Assembly (NCBI RefSeq): GCF_963576675.1
Contig: NC_088914.1
Location: forward strand, 84,070,441 to 84,134,440
DNA length: 64,000 nt
Direction of reading: 5' to 3'
Source: Euphorbia lathyris
Lineage: Eukaryota; Streptophyta; Magnoliopsida; Malpighiales; Euphorbiaceae
Position 1 is the stretch's first letter; each line of letters opens with the position of its first letter. Under the pieces are notes generated by a model, which searched no databases, was not told where the DNA came from, and saw only the letters and a program-made list of their open reading frames with translations. The position numbers and the translations under genes are program-made. This document shows positions 22,861 through 35,800 of the stretch, piece after piece.

Positions 22861-24706
22861 TGTAACCCCCGTCCCGGGTCACATTGAAAACATATAAAAA
22901 CCAAGCAATTATCATAATTAAGCACAAACACCAATATAACTACATAAATGCTCCTCATTTATGTCCGTCTACCAAAATCTCATAACCCAAGAATTAAATA
23001 ACCAACCAAACAATTTAACCCGTCAATAATGTTCACTTAGAATTAAGCAAATAATCAAATCCAATAATATAATAAATCCTAATGAATGTCAATGAAATTG
23101 TTAATAGGAATGAGACGGTTGTGTTGGCCATCATGAATGCAGTGTAGACCTGAAAATCTAGTAAATAGGAGAACCTCTGAACCTAGCCTGAAAATTTCAA
23201 CATGACAATTGGTGAGCTGCCTACTCAATAAGCATAATTAGGGATGTTTATATATATATATATATACGTATTCACCTACAGTTCATATATAGTATATATC
23301 ACGAAATCATTAAAATTAAATAGATAACATCCCAAACCGGGTTCTTTATTACACATAATACCCTAAAGTTATTATATTTATTTTAAAGGCCCTAGCCAAA
23401 CTTAAGTGAAATATGTCTAATGGTCTTATGGTGTTTAACATCAAAATAGGTATGCGTTATCGTCTACTCTTGCAAGACACACAACCTTGAGACTTCATAA
23501 TATAAGTACTTTTATAACGGTACTGCTATCGTCTAATCTTGCAAGACACAGTACCAAGCCTAATCCAAAATTTAATATCACCTTATCGTCTCCTCTTTCA
23601 AGACAGGTGTATGTGATCATAGTATCAACAAACCTCAAGACCATTGTACCTATCCACTTAAGTTAGCTATTTATATTATGTTCTAACTCAAACATAATCC
23701 AACACGATTTCATAATTCACAATCTTCTGAACTCATATACATTCACCTTTATACCATGGTATAATTTCATAACTAATTATCTCGATAGCTAAATCCATGA
23801 GCAATCCGATTTTAAGAGAAACAAAACCTTATATTAATAAATTCAACTATACAGATAACATTTGAAACTCCAATCTCAAATCACCATATATATAAATCAA
23901 ATATCAATTAAATGATAATCAAATACTCATCATTCGTTCAACATATACTTAATTATTCAATGACAATATATCAATAGACACTCACATAAATATATATAGA
24001 GACATATGTATATAATCATAAGCAATTAAGTTTACCTCTCGTTCCAAAAAGCTAATCAAATTATTCGGGTTCTAATTAACCCGTTACTGGTTCCCCGGAG
24101 GTTCGCCGGAACGCGGTGGTCGGCCGCCGGAGGTTCGCCGGAGATGTCGGAATCGCGAACCGAGACTATCACGAGATAGCCAACGATTAGGGGAGTTCAA
24201 AAGTACAAGCCATTCAATATTAAAATTGCCTAATAGGCCGAGATCTAATACTTTCACGGTACAAAATACCCGCTCCGGTCACTATATTTTTCGATCAGAA
24301 AAATATCAATAGTGGTCTCCAAATGTTCCTCACGAAACAAGGAATTTAATGATATGATTTTCGTTTCAAGAGGTGGCCGGAATATGAAGTTATGGAGAAA
24401 AATATAATCAAAGAAAATAAGAAAAAGAAAGAGAGAAGTAGGTTTCGTTTTTTTTTTCATTCCCCTCCCAAAACCCTGAAATCGCCCCCTGTAACTACAA
24501 CCAACAATAATTAAATAATTTATTATTTTGATTCCAAAATTAATAATAATAATAATAAAAATAAAAATATAAAATAATAATTAAATAATTAAATAGGTTC
24601 AGTTAATATAATAAAATTAATAAATTTACTTTTTTTAATATTATAATAATAATATATACTATAAAATTTATTTTGAAAAGCATCCTTTAAAATTACGGAT
24701 GTTACA
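22861..24706 (+). mobile_element. Solo LTR of a Ty3-like retrotransposon
   Basis: 1846 bp starting TGTAACCCCC and ending GGATGTTACA, a terminus style common in plant Ty3 (chromovirus-type) LTRs. Exactly duplicated GTTAA flanks it (22856-22860, 24707-24711). There is no PBS, PPT or coding sequence beside it, so it is a solo LTR left by LTR-LTR recombination. A GC-rich patch with repeated cgccggaggttcgccgg (24100-24145) may be part of its promoter. The strand is set by the TG/CA ends only and is uncertain. Confidence 0.8.
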
Positions 24707-24879
24707 GTTAATCTTATTGTTATCCTTCAGATTTAGGTTTTAGAAAATTTCACCAGCGAAGAAGAGATCGAAGTTGGCGGAACAAGGAGAAGAAGAGATT
24801 GAATTTGACAAGAAAAAGAAAAGGGGACGGTTGGACTTGCAGATAAGCAAGAAGGCTCATAAAGAAGAAAGGTGAGAAT

Positions 24880-25136
24880 TAGGGACTCTTAACTCAAATG
24901 TCCCCTTAACTTTTGTTCTTTTGAAGAAAAATGTCCCCTTTATTTAATATAAAACCAACATATTAATAAGTTTTATACAACTAATTTACTTTGTCCCCAT
25001 TTTTAAATTTAAATTGATTTGGAGACAAAAAATATTATTATCCCTCGTATTAATTTAAAAACAATAATCAGGGACAAAAGAAAAAATTTGTCCCCAACTA
25101 TTTGTACCCAAAAATACATTTTTTTTTTTTGTAGTG
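24880..25136. mobile_element. Possible CACTA-type element end
   Basis: The reverse complement at 25136 starts CACTACAAAAAAAAAAAA, the typical terminus of plant CACTA transposons, with internal repeats of a ttgtcccc motif (24900-25110). I could not find the opposite CACTA end, so this is a fragment or a degraded non-autonomous copy. Confidence 0.4.
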
Positions 25137-25289
25137 ATGACACTTTAAACAAGTTTAGAGGGGTTACGAGACACCATGTAAATTCAGAGGGTCAATAAAT
25201 TTTTTGTACGAGTAATGTATTAAGCCTTTAAAAACTAACTCAGTCAATTTTTTTTTTTGGAATATTCGGGTTGGTTTTTAAAAATTAAG

Positions 25290-25572
25290 GGATAAGGTAC
25301 CAAAATAAGTCTATGGTTTTTAGAAAAGTATCAATTTAGGCTATACGTATAAATAACACTAATATAGACTTAACGTTTAAAAAAGGTACAAATTTAAGTC
25401 TCGATAACGGAACGTGACACATTATTCATATTATTCATTAAGTGCTGATTAATGGAGTAATATGAATGATATATCACGTTCTGTCATCGAGATCTAAATT
25501 GTACTTTTTTTTAACGTTAAACCTATATTAGTGTTATTTATTTTGTACGTCGAGTTTAAATTGATACTTCCC
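25290..25572. mobile_element. Palindromic MITE-like inverted repeat
   Basis: Two arms of roughly 130 bases (25290-25425 and 25440-25572) are inverted copies, sharing aataacactaatata and the run around gaacgtga. No coding capacity. It sits about 250 bp upstream of the CCT8 start codon. Confidence 0.7.
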
Positions 25573-25721
25573 AACAATTAATACACGAACACTAGCTTTT
25601 TCTCTTTGTGTTTGGTTTGGGTTGGTTATAACCCAAACCCATTGGGTGAACCATTGAACAGCCCTAGTTAGTGTTGCTTCACTTTATGCTTACTACATTT
25701 CTTTGAGCGCGAGATTCATTT

Positions 25722-25730
25722 TTAGGGTTT
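25722..25730 (+). promoter_or_regulatory. Telo-box in the CCT8 5' region
   Basis: ttagggttt, about 90 bases before the start codon, with a purine-rich GAAGAAG tract between. Telo-boxes are common near the transcription starts of plant translation and housekeeping genes; function here is inferred only. Confidence 0.4.
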
Positions 25731-25819
25731 TACTCTGTACCTCTCCAAGAAGAAAGAAGAAGAAGAAAGAAGTCGAAATCAGTTTGTAAGTAAGTATCAG
25801 CGAGCTAGAAGTTGTTAAA

Positions 25820-28800
25820 ATGGGGTTCTCGTCGCAGCCTTATGGGATTCAATCAATGCTTAAAGAGGGACACAAGCATATGTCCGGTCTTGATGAAGCA
25901 GTTATAAAAAACATCGATGCTTGCAAGCAGCTCTCCACTATCACTCGCACCTCGCTTGGCCCCAATGGTACCTTCTCTCCCTGATTTTAGCTGTATATGC
26001 TTTCTGATAGTTTATTTCAAATAGATTATGCTTTTGAAGTTCCATTTCCTTCAAAATCTGGATCCAGATCATTTTTTAGTGCTTTTGCTAATTAGTTCCA
26101 TTTCCTTTAAGGCGTACTTGCAACGTTAGTGTTAATTTATTTCCTAATTGTGTACGACTTACATTTCCTGTTCCTAAGTATGAAAGTGCGTTTCACTGAA
26201 TATAGTTGTTATGAGGTATTCTGTGATGTATGCGATAACTGTGCGGTTTTCATTGTAGAAAAGTTTTGATTTCTTCAAATTTAAGCTGTTCAAATTGTGA
26301 AATTCATGACAATGGAAGAGAGGGAAATGAGTGAACTCAAATTATCTTTAAGTTGGGATACCAAACAGGTTGGTATGGGTCTATAATAGGTTTGAGATTC
26401 AGGATATATAATAGTACATTATGCCATGAGTGATCTTAGAAATTATGGGTTTGCTTGCTTCACTTCTATACCTCTTTTCTACATCTTATATTATATTTCC
26501 CTTGATAGTCAATGAAATTAGATATTTCATGTGAATGTCTTTAACACATTGTTTTTGAGGTGTTTTGCTTGCTGTTTTTTGATCAGGTATGAATAAGATG
26601 GTCATTAATCATTTGGACAAGCTTTTTGTCACCAATGATGCTGCCACTATTGTCAATGAACTCGAGGTTCAACATCCCGCAGCAAAACTTTTGGTATTAG
26701 CAGGCAAGGCTCAACAGGAGGAAATTGGTGATGGGGCAAATTTGACAATTTCTTTTGCTGGTGAACTCCTTCAGAATGCAGAGGAGCTTATCAGGATGGG
26801 CTTGCATCCTAGTGAGATTATCAGTGGATACAACAAAGCAATCAACAAGGTTTATGATTAGTTGACATGTCTTCTTTTCCTCCATTAATAAAGTATAGAA
26901 TCTGTATCTTGAACTTTCCTTCTCATAACTTTCTCTTTCGTAAACATTTTCTCTTCTAGACAATTGAAATCTTGGATGAATTGGTAGAGGCTGGCTCTGA
27001 AAAAATGGATGTGAGAAATAAGGAAGAAGTCATTGCTCGGATGAAAGCTGCTGTTGCTAGCAAGCAATATGGTCAAGAAGATGTTTTATCTAGTCTTATA
27101 GCTGATGTGAGTTTTAGCATATCTCCTTGATTATGAATAGCTGGTTATCAGCCTTCCTCAGTAATTTAATCTCTCTACTCATATTTCTACTTATTACAGG
27201 CATGTATTCAAGTATGTCCCAAGAACCCAGCAAATTTTAACGTGGACAATGTTAGGGTTGCAAAGCTTGTGGGGGGAGGCTTGCGTGATTGTACAATAGT
27301 TCGTGGAATGGTTTTGAGAAGTGATGCTGTAGGTACTATAAAGAGACTAGAGAAGGCAAAGGTATGTTTTATGTTTCTATTTTCATTTTTTGTTTCTATT
27401 GGATGTGAATTGGGGCTAAATATGAACCTGTGCAAGTTCTCTCTCTCTTCTTTATATCACTCTTTTCTAGCATTCCTCTATAGACACTTTGTGGACTTAT
27501 GGGATCTAATTTGAAGGTGTTTGCGACTTCATATAAAATGTTTGACTGGGACATTGTTTGTTGCCTTTGAATTTTGTCTTGTTGATCTGGGACAAAAAAA
27601 AAATTCCTAGATGATCATTTCTCGAGTTTACCTTGCAGCTCATGTTATTGTGTGTCATCTTTTTCTACTGGCACACCACCCATTTAGAATCTCGGTTATC
27701 TGTGTGCTTAAATTTATATTCCTTGTTACGTTAGTTTGCAAATGAAACAATTTGAAATGATTTGCCATGGTTGAAGTTCTGTACATGCACCTTTTTGGTT
27801 TTGAATTCTATAACTCTTTGGCACATTATGGTTCTTTCTAAATAATGATTAAAATAACTTGCTTAGAGGACTTGTGGTGCGATTTAGTTTTCATGGGATG
27901 TTAAACTTTTTCCATGGATGTCTTCCAACAATAACTTTTAGAAATTTATTCATTATTTTTAACAATACATTTCCAAACTGCTGATCAGGTTTCTGATGCT
28001 CAAAAATCTGTGCATCATTTGTATCTCCTTCAAGTTTTCACCTCAACTTGTGCTTTTTTGAGTTCTACAAATGTTTTTACAAATTTATCTATTTTAAATG
28101 TGATCATTTTTGTTTTTGCCTCAATAGGTTGCTGTATTTGCTGGTGGTGTTGATTCATCAGCAACTGAAACCAAAGGGACTGTCCTTATTCACTCTGCTG
28201 AGCAGGTATAACATGTTCAAATTTACATCTGGTTGTTCTTTCTTTTGTTTTTGTATTAATATTTTAATTTGCAAATAGCTTGTTGTATATTCCTTGGGAG
28301 CTATGAGTTTGTTGGTGAACAAGTTAATGGAAATAGTAGCACTTCTGATGTTTCCATTTTTTGGCTTGCAGCTAGAGAATTATGCAAAAACAGAAGAAGC
28401 TAAAATTGAGGAACTTATTAAAGCAGTTGCCGATTCTGGTGCCAAAGTAATTGCCAGTGGAGCAGCTGTTGGAGAAATGGCTTTGCATTTTTGTGAACGT
28501 TACAAGTACAGTGAATTTTACTCACCTATTTTTTTGTTCCACCACCAGTTTATTTACTCGCCTATTGATTACATAACCTTACATGCATTATTGTTAATCT
28601 TCTTGAACAAATTGAGAGAGTACCTATTTAGTGTCATCTGCTTTAATTATAAATCATGTTGTTACTTGGTTGCCTCGCTATCTTTTATTCACTGACCGAG
28701 GTTCATGTTGATCGTCCTGATCCCCGGTTTCTTGGTTCCAGACTTATGGTTTTGAAGATTAGCTCAAAGTTTGAATTGAGGCGATTTTGTCGCACAACGG

Positions 28801-30612
28801 GTGCCATTGCTATGGTAAGCCGCTATCCAGTTTCTACTATGTAATATTCGATTGAAAATATACAGTCCTTATATGCCTTCTATTTATTTTCAACAGTTGA
28901 AGCTTTGCCAACCAAACCCAGATGACTTGGGTTATGCAGATTCAATTTCAGTTGAGGAAATTGGTGGTGCTAGGGTATGTTCAAATGTTCCACCATGTAA
29001 CTAAAGCATTTGGTTTTAGTGTTTTTCTTGTCCTTCATTTCTTGTTTGTCGGTATTAATTAATCGTGCCATTTCTTGTTGAAAGGTGACTGTTGTGAAAA
29101 ATGAAGAAGGTGGAAACTCTGTAGCATCTGTGGTTTTGCGTGGAAGCACTGACAGTATTTTAGAAGATCTTGAAAGGGCTGTTGATGATGGTGTGAACAC
29201 CTATAAGGTTGTTGTCGAATATTTATTAATGGGTTCTTACCTTCTTTGCTTCTCCAGTGTGGATTTTGTTCTAGGTTCCAGTTTTCCTTTTGAAGATATT
29301 GGACATTTATCATAAAAAGAGAGAAACTTAATTAGTGCTTCATTTGTGCATAAAAACCTTAGTAAAGATTTATTTGTGCATGCTTTGGCAGGCGATGTGC
29401 AGGGACAGTCGTATGGTTCCTGGAGCTGCAGCTACTGAAATTGAGTTGGCTAGAAGACTGAAGGAGTTCTCTTTCAAAGAAACAGGGTAATTTTATTCCT
29501 CAAGTTCTCCTGTTTCTGTAAAAATAAAATAAAAATTGAATCCGTTGGCTTGGACATGGAGATGGGACATTACTGACCATATTATTATTATATTAATTTC
29601 TTACTTTGGTCGTGCAGATTGGATCAGTATGCGATTGCAAAATTTGCTGAGAGCTTTGAGATGATACCTAAAACACTGGCTGAGAATGCCGGTCTTAACG
29701 CAATGGAGATCATATCATCTCTCTATGCTGAACATGCATCTGGAAATTCCAAAGTTGGCATCGACTTGGAAGAAGGTGCTTGTAAAGATATTTCAACCAT
29801 GAACGTCTGGGACCTTCATGTCACAAAGTATGTTTTTTAAACCTTTTTAGCATTCTTTATTATTGAAATTCTGGTATTTCTTGTTTGTCATGGTCTCAAA
29901 AACATTTCAACATGTGTCCATGTGTAAGAGGCGCTAAGTGCTTCAATTTGCTTTGATTGGACCCTACTGACATTCACCAATCAGAAACTCCACTTGGCTC
30001 TTCAGTAATCATTAGAATGTTAGTTTGGGTTTATGAAAATTCTTTGGTGTGTTGGGAGCTGCAATTATCGCTTTTTGGAAGCTAAATTATGTCTTTTAGG
30101 AATGTTAATTTGGGATTATCCCATTTTGGGTTTCGTGTCAAAATTGTGTTATGTTATATATATGTTCCACACATATGTATATATGATATAAATACTATAA
30201 AAATGATAATTGTGTTAACCACGCTGTCTCTGTAAATCGTGTCAGAAATTGCCACCCCTAGTACCAGCTTCACATGTGTTTTTCTTTTCAGGTTTTTTGC
30301 GCTCAAATATGCTGCTGATGCTGCGTGTACTGTGTTGCGAGTAGATCAGGTATTGTATATTTGTTTTTCATGATTGTTGTCCTTTATAAACTAATATTTA
30401 GCCAAGAACAACTTGTGATATTAGAGGTTGATTTGTTTCCTAATTTTATTAAAGACTGATAATATTTTTCAGCAGCTTGTTGAACTCATAAAATATTAAG
30501 TGCAGCAAATAGTTCAATTTTTGTTTGCTTGCCTTGTCTGCAGATTATAATGGCAAAACCAGCAGGCGGTCCGAGGAGGGATCAGCAGCCTGCAGCTGCC
30601 GATGAGGACTAG
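25820..30612 (+). CDS. CCT8: T-complex protein 1 subunit theta (CCT8), cytosolic chaperonin
   Basis: One of the eight subunits of the TRiC/CCT ring, which folds actin, tubulin and other cytosolic proteins using ATP. Thirteen exons: 25820-25967, 26587-26849, 26960-27106, 27200-27361, 28128-28205, 28372-28505, 28742-28814, 28897-28974, 29085-29207, 29392-29486, 29618-29827, 30292-30349, 30544-30612. They sum to 1638 nt and 545 residues, the usual length, with every junction GT-AG and in frame. The N-terminus MGFSSQPYGIQSMLKEGHKH is theta-specific. TSLGPNG (about 45-51) and EIGDGANLTISFAGELL form the nucleotide site, and NVWDLHVTKFFALKYAADA is near the C-terminus, which ends ADED. The start fits AAAATGGGG. 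A telo-box (ttagggttt, 25722-25730) and GA-rich leader precede it, as in many housekeeping genes. Confidence 0.96.
30135..30265. mobile_element. Truncated hAT-like MITE in CCT8 intron 11
   Basis: Resembles the intact element at 38824-38992: shared gtttcgtgtcaaaat...tgtgttat on the left and gtgtcagaaattgccacc on the right. The left terminus is lost and I see no target duplication. Confidence 0.6.
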
Positions 30613-30926
30613 TTTGCACGTGCGTGTCTTGCTTGTATTTTTTTGGAGCCGAATCTTGTACTTTTGGCATTTCTTTTTTCTCAGGAAGTGATGCATAAAC
30701 AATTTTGTTTAATGTTAAAAGAGATGTTAAGACAATTACTTTGTATATGCTAAACCTTCAAATCCAATCTTAAATGAGTTTTTTTTCTTTGGAATTTATT
30801 GATTTTGGGTTTTGACACTGATTGAGGTAAGGTTGCTCTGTTTTGAACTATTTTAGTTTCCAATGAAGTAATTGGTTTCTAAAGACAATAAACCATTTAA
30901 ATATGAATATAATTGCTATAACTGTA

Positions 30927-31305
30927 GGTAAATTACGTACGTGGTGTCCAATCTGTCATTTTTTATATTTTGGTGTACAATCTTCAATTTTGCACGCAAA
31001 ACTGTACAACCTTCTGGTGATCTCTGACTTCAAGTGTATGACGGTAATTATGACCGGTCAATTTGCCATGTCAGCAATTTGACTTTCATAAAGGTCAAAA
31101 TTATTGATGTGGTATGTTAACCAGTCAATTTTTCACCTTTAAGGAGACTAAATTGTTGATGTGATGTGTTAACTTTTCGTTGACAGGTCATAATTACCGG
31201 TTGGGAGGTCACTAAAAGATTGTACACTTTTGTATGCAAAATTGAAGGTTTTACACCAAAATGTAAAATAAGACATAAGTTGTACACCATGTATGTAATT
31301 TACCC
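30927..31305. mobile_element. MITE, family M1 copy 1
   Basis: Long inverted repeats: the left arm begins ggtaaattacgtacgtggtgt, and the reverse complement of the right arm begins gggtaaattacatacatggt. Arms are about 140 bases and share tcaattttgca and ggtaattatgacc. A second copy lies at 62409-62813. Non-coding; it lies in the CCT8/GBP intergenic region. Confidence 0.8.
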
Positions 31306-32224
31306 TTCTAACCGTTAGTATGTTACTCAATGAAAAGCTCATGATGCTCCTGATTTCTTAGTCATTGATTTTTTTATTTAATTTTTTTAGTTTTTGTCAC
31401 ATTAAACTTCCAATTATTTTTTTTTTGTTTGGAACATAAAACTTCTGCTTTTAGAAATTTAGTTAAACGTTATTGGACCATTTGAACTAAAAACTCAAAC
31501 TATTAGTTAAAATATATATCTTATATTAATTTCTGACAAATACTATTGTATATTAGAATTTCAGTTCTATTTTACAAAGATTACAAAGAGCCTATTTATA
31601 GATACAAGGACGAGACAACTCGATTAATACTCATAATTACAAAAATACAAATAAAGAAAGAAGACTAATTGATTCATAAAAAATAAGGAGGAAGACCAAT
31701 TAGCATCAAACCAGGATTGACTATTACTCAAGATTGTAAAAAATGTTAGGCGCCATTTAGGATGTACTGGTGTATATCGATTCAGTTTAAACAACATACA
31801 GAACCGAGCCGATTGAATTTGATTTTTCGGTTCGATTATTTTGACATTTTAATTCGGTGTCATTTTTAATTTTAATTGCATTTCAGTATTCGATTCAGTT
31901 CGATTGAAGGATAGCTAGAATATGAAATTGCACATAGAAAATAAAACTCATTTTGTATACGCGAGCTTAATTTCGTCTTCTCCTATAATGATAATGCTAA
32001 ATTTGTACTTTATCTCAGTTATTAACTGCTTCGTGTTCTGCAAATTTCTCAAAAATTTGATCTTTAGTTAGTTCTTGTTTAATCAAGAATTAATTAAATT
32101 TTATATTTATTAAATTTAGATTCGCAAAATGATGAATAATGAGAGATGTCTAGGCCTCAAAAAATACTATAGGTAGTATATAAGCCAGATTTTTGCACGT
32201 GATTTTTGAGAGATGTCTAGGCCA
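31306..32224. other. Intergenic, nothing recognised
   Basis: AT-rich, between the convergent CCT8 and GBP genes. I see no coding or RNA gene. Confidence 0.5.
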
Positions 32225-32694
32225 GGTTTCACTAATTTTCAGATAAAGGATCCTGGTTTACTTTTTGTCAAAACGAGGATTGAGGTTTCACACATTTAAT
32301 AATGCTATTAAAACTATATTTAACGACCTGAAAATGAAAATTTTCAAAAATTAAAGTTGTTCAATGTCATTTTCTATGGAACTACATTTTCGATTTTAGA
32401 AAATCATCGTTTTTGGAACTTTCTCTCTCTAAACATTAACTTTCTCTCATTACCAAACATCATCTAAATAATCTCGAAATAAAAAAGTTGAAGAATTAAA
32501 GTTATTTAGAATATTAGTAGTTCTTAAAATATGTGATTTTTGAAGTTGTTAAAGGTGATTTTAATAATATCAATCGAAAAAGTCCTTATTTTGCTAAACT
32601 TGAAAACCTCAGTCCTCGTTTTGACAAAAAGTAAACCAGAGTCCTTTATCTGAAAATTAGTGAAACCACAAGGGTTTTATTTGAACTTTACCCT
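32225..32694. mobile_element. MITE with about 65-bp inverted arms
   Basis: Left arm 32225-32290 (ggtttcactaattttcag...) is the near-perfect inverse of 32604-32667. The right end continues with aagggttttatttgaacttt before ending accct; the left outer end is truncated. The centre (tttctctctctaaacattaac) resembles the centres of the elements at 50675 and 58660. Confidence 0.75.
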
Positions 32695-32869
32695 ATTTTA
32701 ATCCATATATAAAAATCTGACTTATGCATCGTCTACCGGTCTTTCCACCGACTGCTGTCTTTTACAACATTTGTCTCTGTATATGTATTTATATAAGACA
32801 TTAACAGTCTCAGCAAATAGTCAAAATTTCTGGTTTATAGCAACTTCTCTTTCCTTTTTTCACAAGGTA

Positions 32870-35800
32870 TCACTTCTTCAACATGAGTGTTCTGTAAAGA
32901 GAAAGGATGTCTTTCTTCCTTGGTTGCTTCAACTTCTTCAATTCGCTACCGAAACCATGTTCCTGAAGCTCTTGCCGAAGTTTCATCACAGTTAATTTTG
33001 TGTAATCAACTGAAGAAACAACATCTTGAAACTCATCACCTAATTCTTCCACCTTGAAACTTGAATCACCTTCTGTTGTTGTGCATCTCTGCAAGGATGA
33101 AGTGGTCTTAGCTTTTGTAAGTTGCCAATCAGAGAATTCTAGCCTCGAACGCTTATTGCCAGAGTAAGTTCTCAGCCCCGGACAATGTGCTGATTCTTCG
33201 GAATTGTTAGGAGTTAATTCCTGCTTAAGAAAATTTGGGGTTTCCTGTGTTGATTCTAGCTGGAAAAAAGGTGATTCCTCCATTCTATTTGCGTCTGTAT
33301 GTGCTGCATCATGCATCGGAGTGAAGCTTAAAAATTGCTCACAGTTCTTCTTTAACAACTCGATTTCTTGATCTTTATCTCTGACCGCTGCTTCTAGTAA
33401 CGCGATCTTCGACATTGCATCATCCAATGATGCAGCGGACCTGTCAGCTCCGCCTGCAAGATCCTCCTTTCCTGTTTCCATGCTCTCCGCATTCACAGTT
33501 TGAGCACTGAAGCCTTCAGGTAGAGCTGTTTCAATGTTTTTATTTATCTTCGGTTCCTCGTCTGAAACTTTGAATCTTTCTTGTGCTTCTTCGAATTTTT
33601 TTAATTCAGACAAGTACTTCTCTTCCTGTCGGATTCTCGCCTCTTCCAGCATTTTAATTTCTTTCTCCATTGATTGATTAGAAGCTTTGACAAACTCATG
33701 CTTTTCAGCCAATTCTTTGATTTGAAGCTTTAAAGCAGATGACTCCAAATCATAGTTTTCTATCTTCGATTCAGCAGCCTTCATATATACATATACATAG
33801 TATCAAATATACGAACACACGAAAATCTCATTGCTAAGCTTGTTCAACTAGGAAGATATTACAGAAGCTAACCTTCAAGTCTGATGTCAAGCTGGTTAAT
33901 CTTCGTTCCGAGTCCTCAACCTTAGTTTCCTGTGTTGATTCTAGCTGGAAGGAAGGTGATTCCTCCATTCTGTTTGCGTCTGTACGTGCTGCATCAAGCA
34001 TCGGAGTGAAACTTAAAAATTGCTCGCACTTCTTCTTTAACAACTCGATTTCTTGATCTTTATCTCTGACCGTTGCTTCTAGTAACGCGATCTTCAACAT
34101 TGCATCATCCACTGATGCAGCGGACCTGTCAGCTTCGCCTGCAAGATCCTCCTTTCCTGTTTCCATGGTCTCCGCAATCACAGTTTGAGCACTGAAGCCT
34201 TCCGGTTGAGTTGTTTCAATGTTTTTATTTATCTTCGCTTCCTCGTCTGAAACTTTGAATCTTTCTTGTGCTTCTTCAAATCTTTTTAATTCAGACAAGT
34301 ACTTCTCTTCCAGTCGGATTCTCGCCTCTTCCAGCATTTTAATTTCTTTCTCCATTGATTGATTAGAAGCTTTGACAAACTCATGCTTTTCAGCCAACTC
34401 TTTGATTTGAAGCTTTAAACCAGATGACTCCAAATCATAGTGTTCTATCTTCAATTCAACAGCCTTCATATATACATATACAAAATTATCAAATATACGA
34501 ACACACGAAAATCTCACTGCTAAGCTTGTTCAACTAGGGGGATATTATAGAAGCTAACCTTCAAGTCTGATGTCAAACTGGTTAATCTCCGTTCCGAGTC
34601 CTCAATCCTAGTTGCCATCTCCTTAATTTCCTTGTCCTGCCATTAAATTCAAAGAAACTGCAATCAGAATTAACGTATACAAGCAAATATTACGCATATG
34701 ACAATAAGAACCTTGAAAGCTATGTTGCATGTACACGGACACGGATACAGACACAGACACCGGAAATGTTATTTCTAAAACATAACCTTCGTAAAATAGC
34801 CTTCAAATGAAAAAGGACATGGTACGAAACGGACACGAAATGCATAAACGCTACTACAAAGGAGTGTCCATGCAACATAGCTTGAAAGTATCAAATTCTC
34901 GAAATATCCCCTTTTTCGGGGATTCCTTGTCCCAATCAGGGAAGAGCCTAGCGAGGACGGGGAATCCCTGCCCCGTTGACAACCCTAGGGAAAGTATGCA
35001 TGTATGAATAGACTGAACCTTTTCTGCCGAACTGTCAGTGAACTTGGCTATCAAAGCTTCTTCTTTGTGTCTTGCTTGCTCAGCCGCCTTCTCTAGTGCA
35101 GCCTTGGATTCATTAACAATAGTATCATACTTCTCTTTCCATTCATATGCTTCTTGCAAAACTAGCTGCGAACTTTCAGCAGTAGCAGCAATTTTCGCTG
35201 TTTCTTCACAAACTCCAAACCTTCGAACAGCTGTTTCGGCATTAACCTGCTCATATTTTCTTTCCCATAGCAACGAGTCCTGCTTTGCGGAATCCAGCAT
35301 TTCAAGTGAACTAGAACACCTCTCCTCTATTATCCGATTCTTTTGCTCCAGATCTATTGTACGGCTCTTAAATTGATCAGAGACCTTCTTAAAGTCTTGT
35401 ATAGCATCATCATAACGGTTTTGATATTCAGATTGCAACTTATGACTTGCTTCCAGCTGCTTACCGAGCAGTTCAATCTTATCTTCATTGGAGCAACATT
35501 TAGACAAGAGTGAGCTCTTCTCTGATGAAAACTGATCTATCAGCTTCTTAGCATGGAGGAGAATTGGACCTTGCAAACTGAATACAACAACATTGAATGA
35601 AAGTTAAGGCAGACGATGATGTTTTCTCGTAGCTTCGTAGAACTGAACTTTTATATATTGTTTCAATGTTACTAACTAAATATTATTTAGGCAGCAATTC
35701 AAAAAATTGAGAATCTAGCTATTATTCACCGGTAGAAAAATTAGATCATATACACGGGCGGTTCAATTTGCAAAAAATCCACAAACACCAACCTCTTCTG

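Noticed and set aside
28294..28695. 133-codon frame in CCT8
   Set aside because: Reads exon 6 plus the flanking introns; the spliced gene explains the conserved part.
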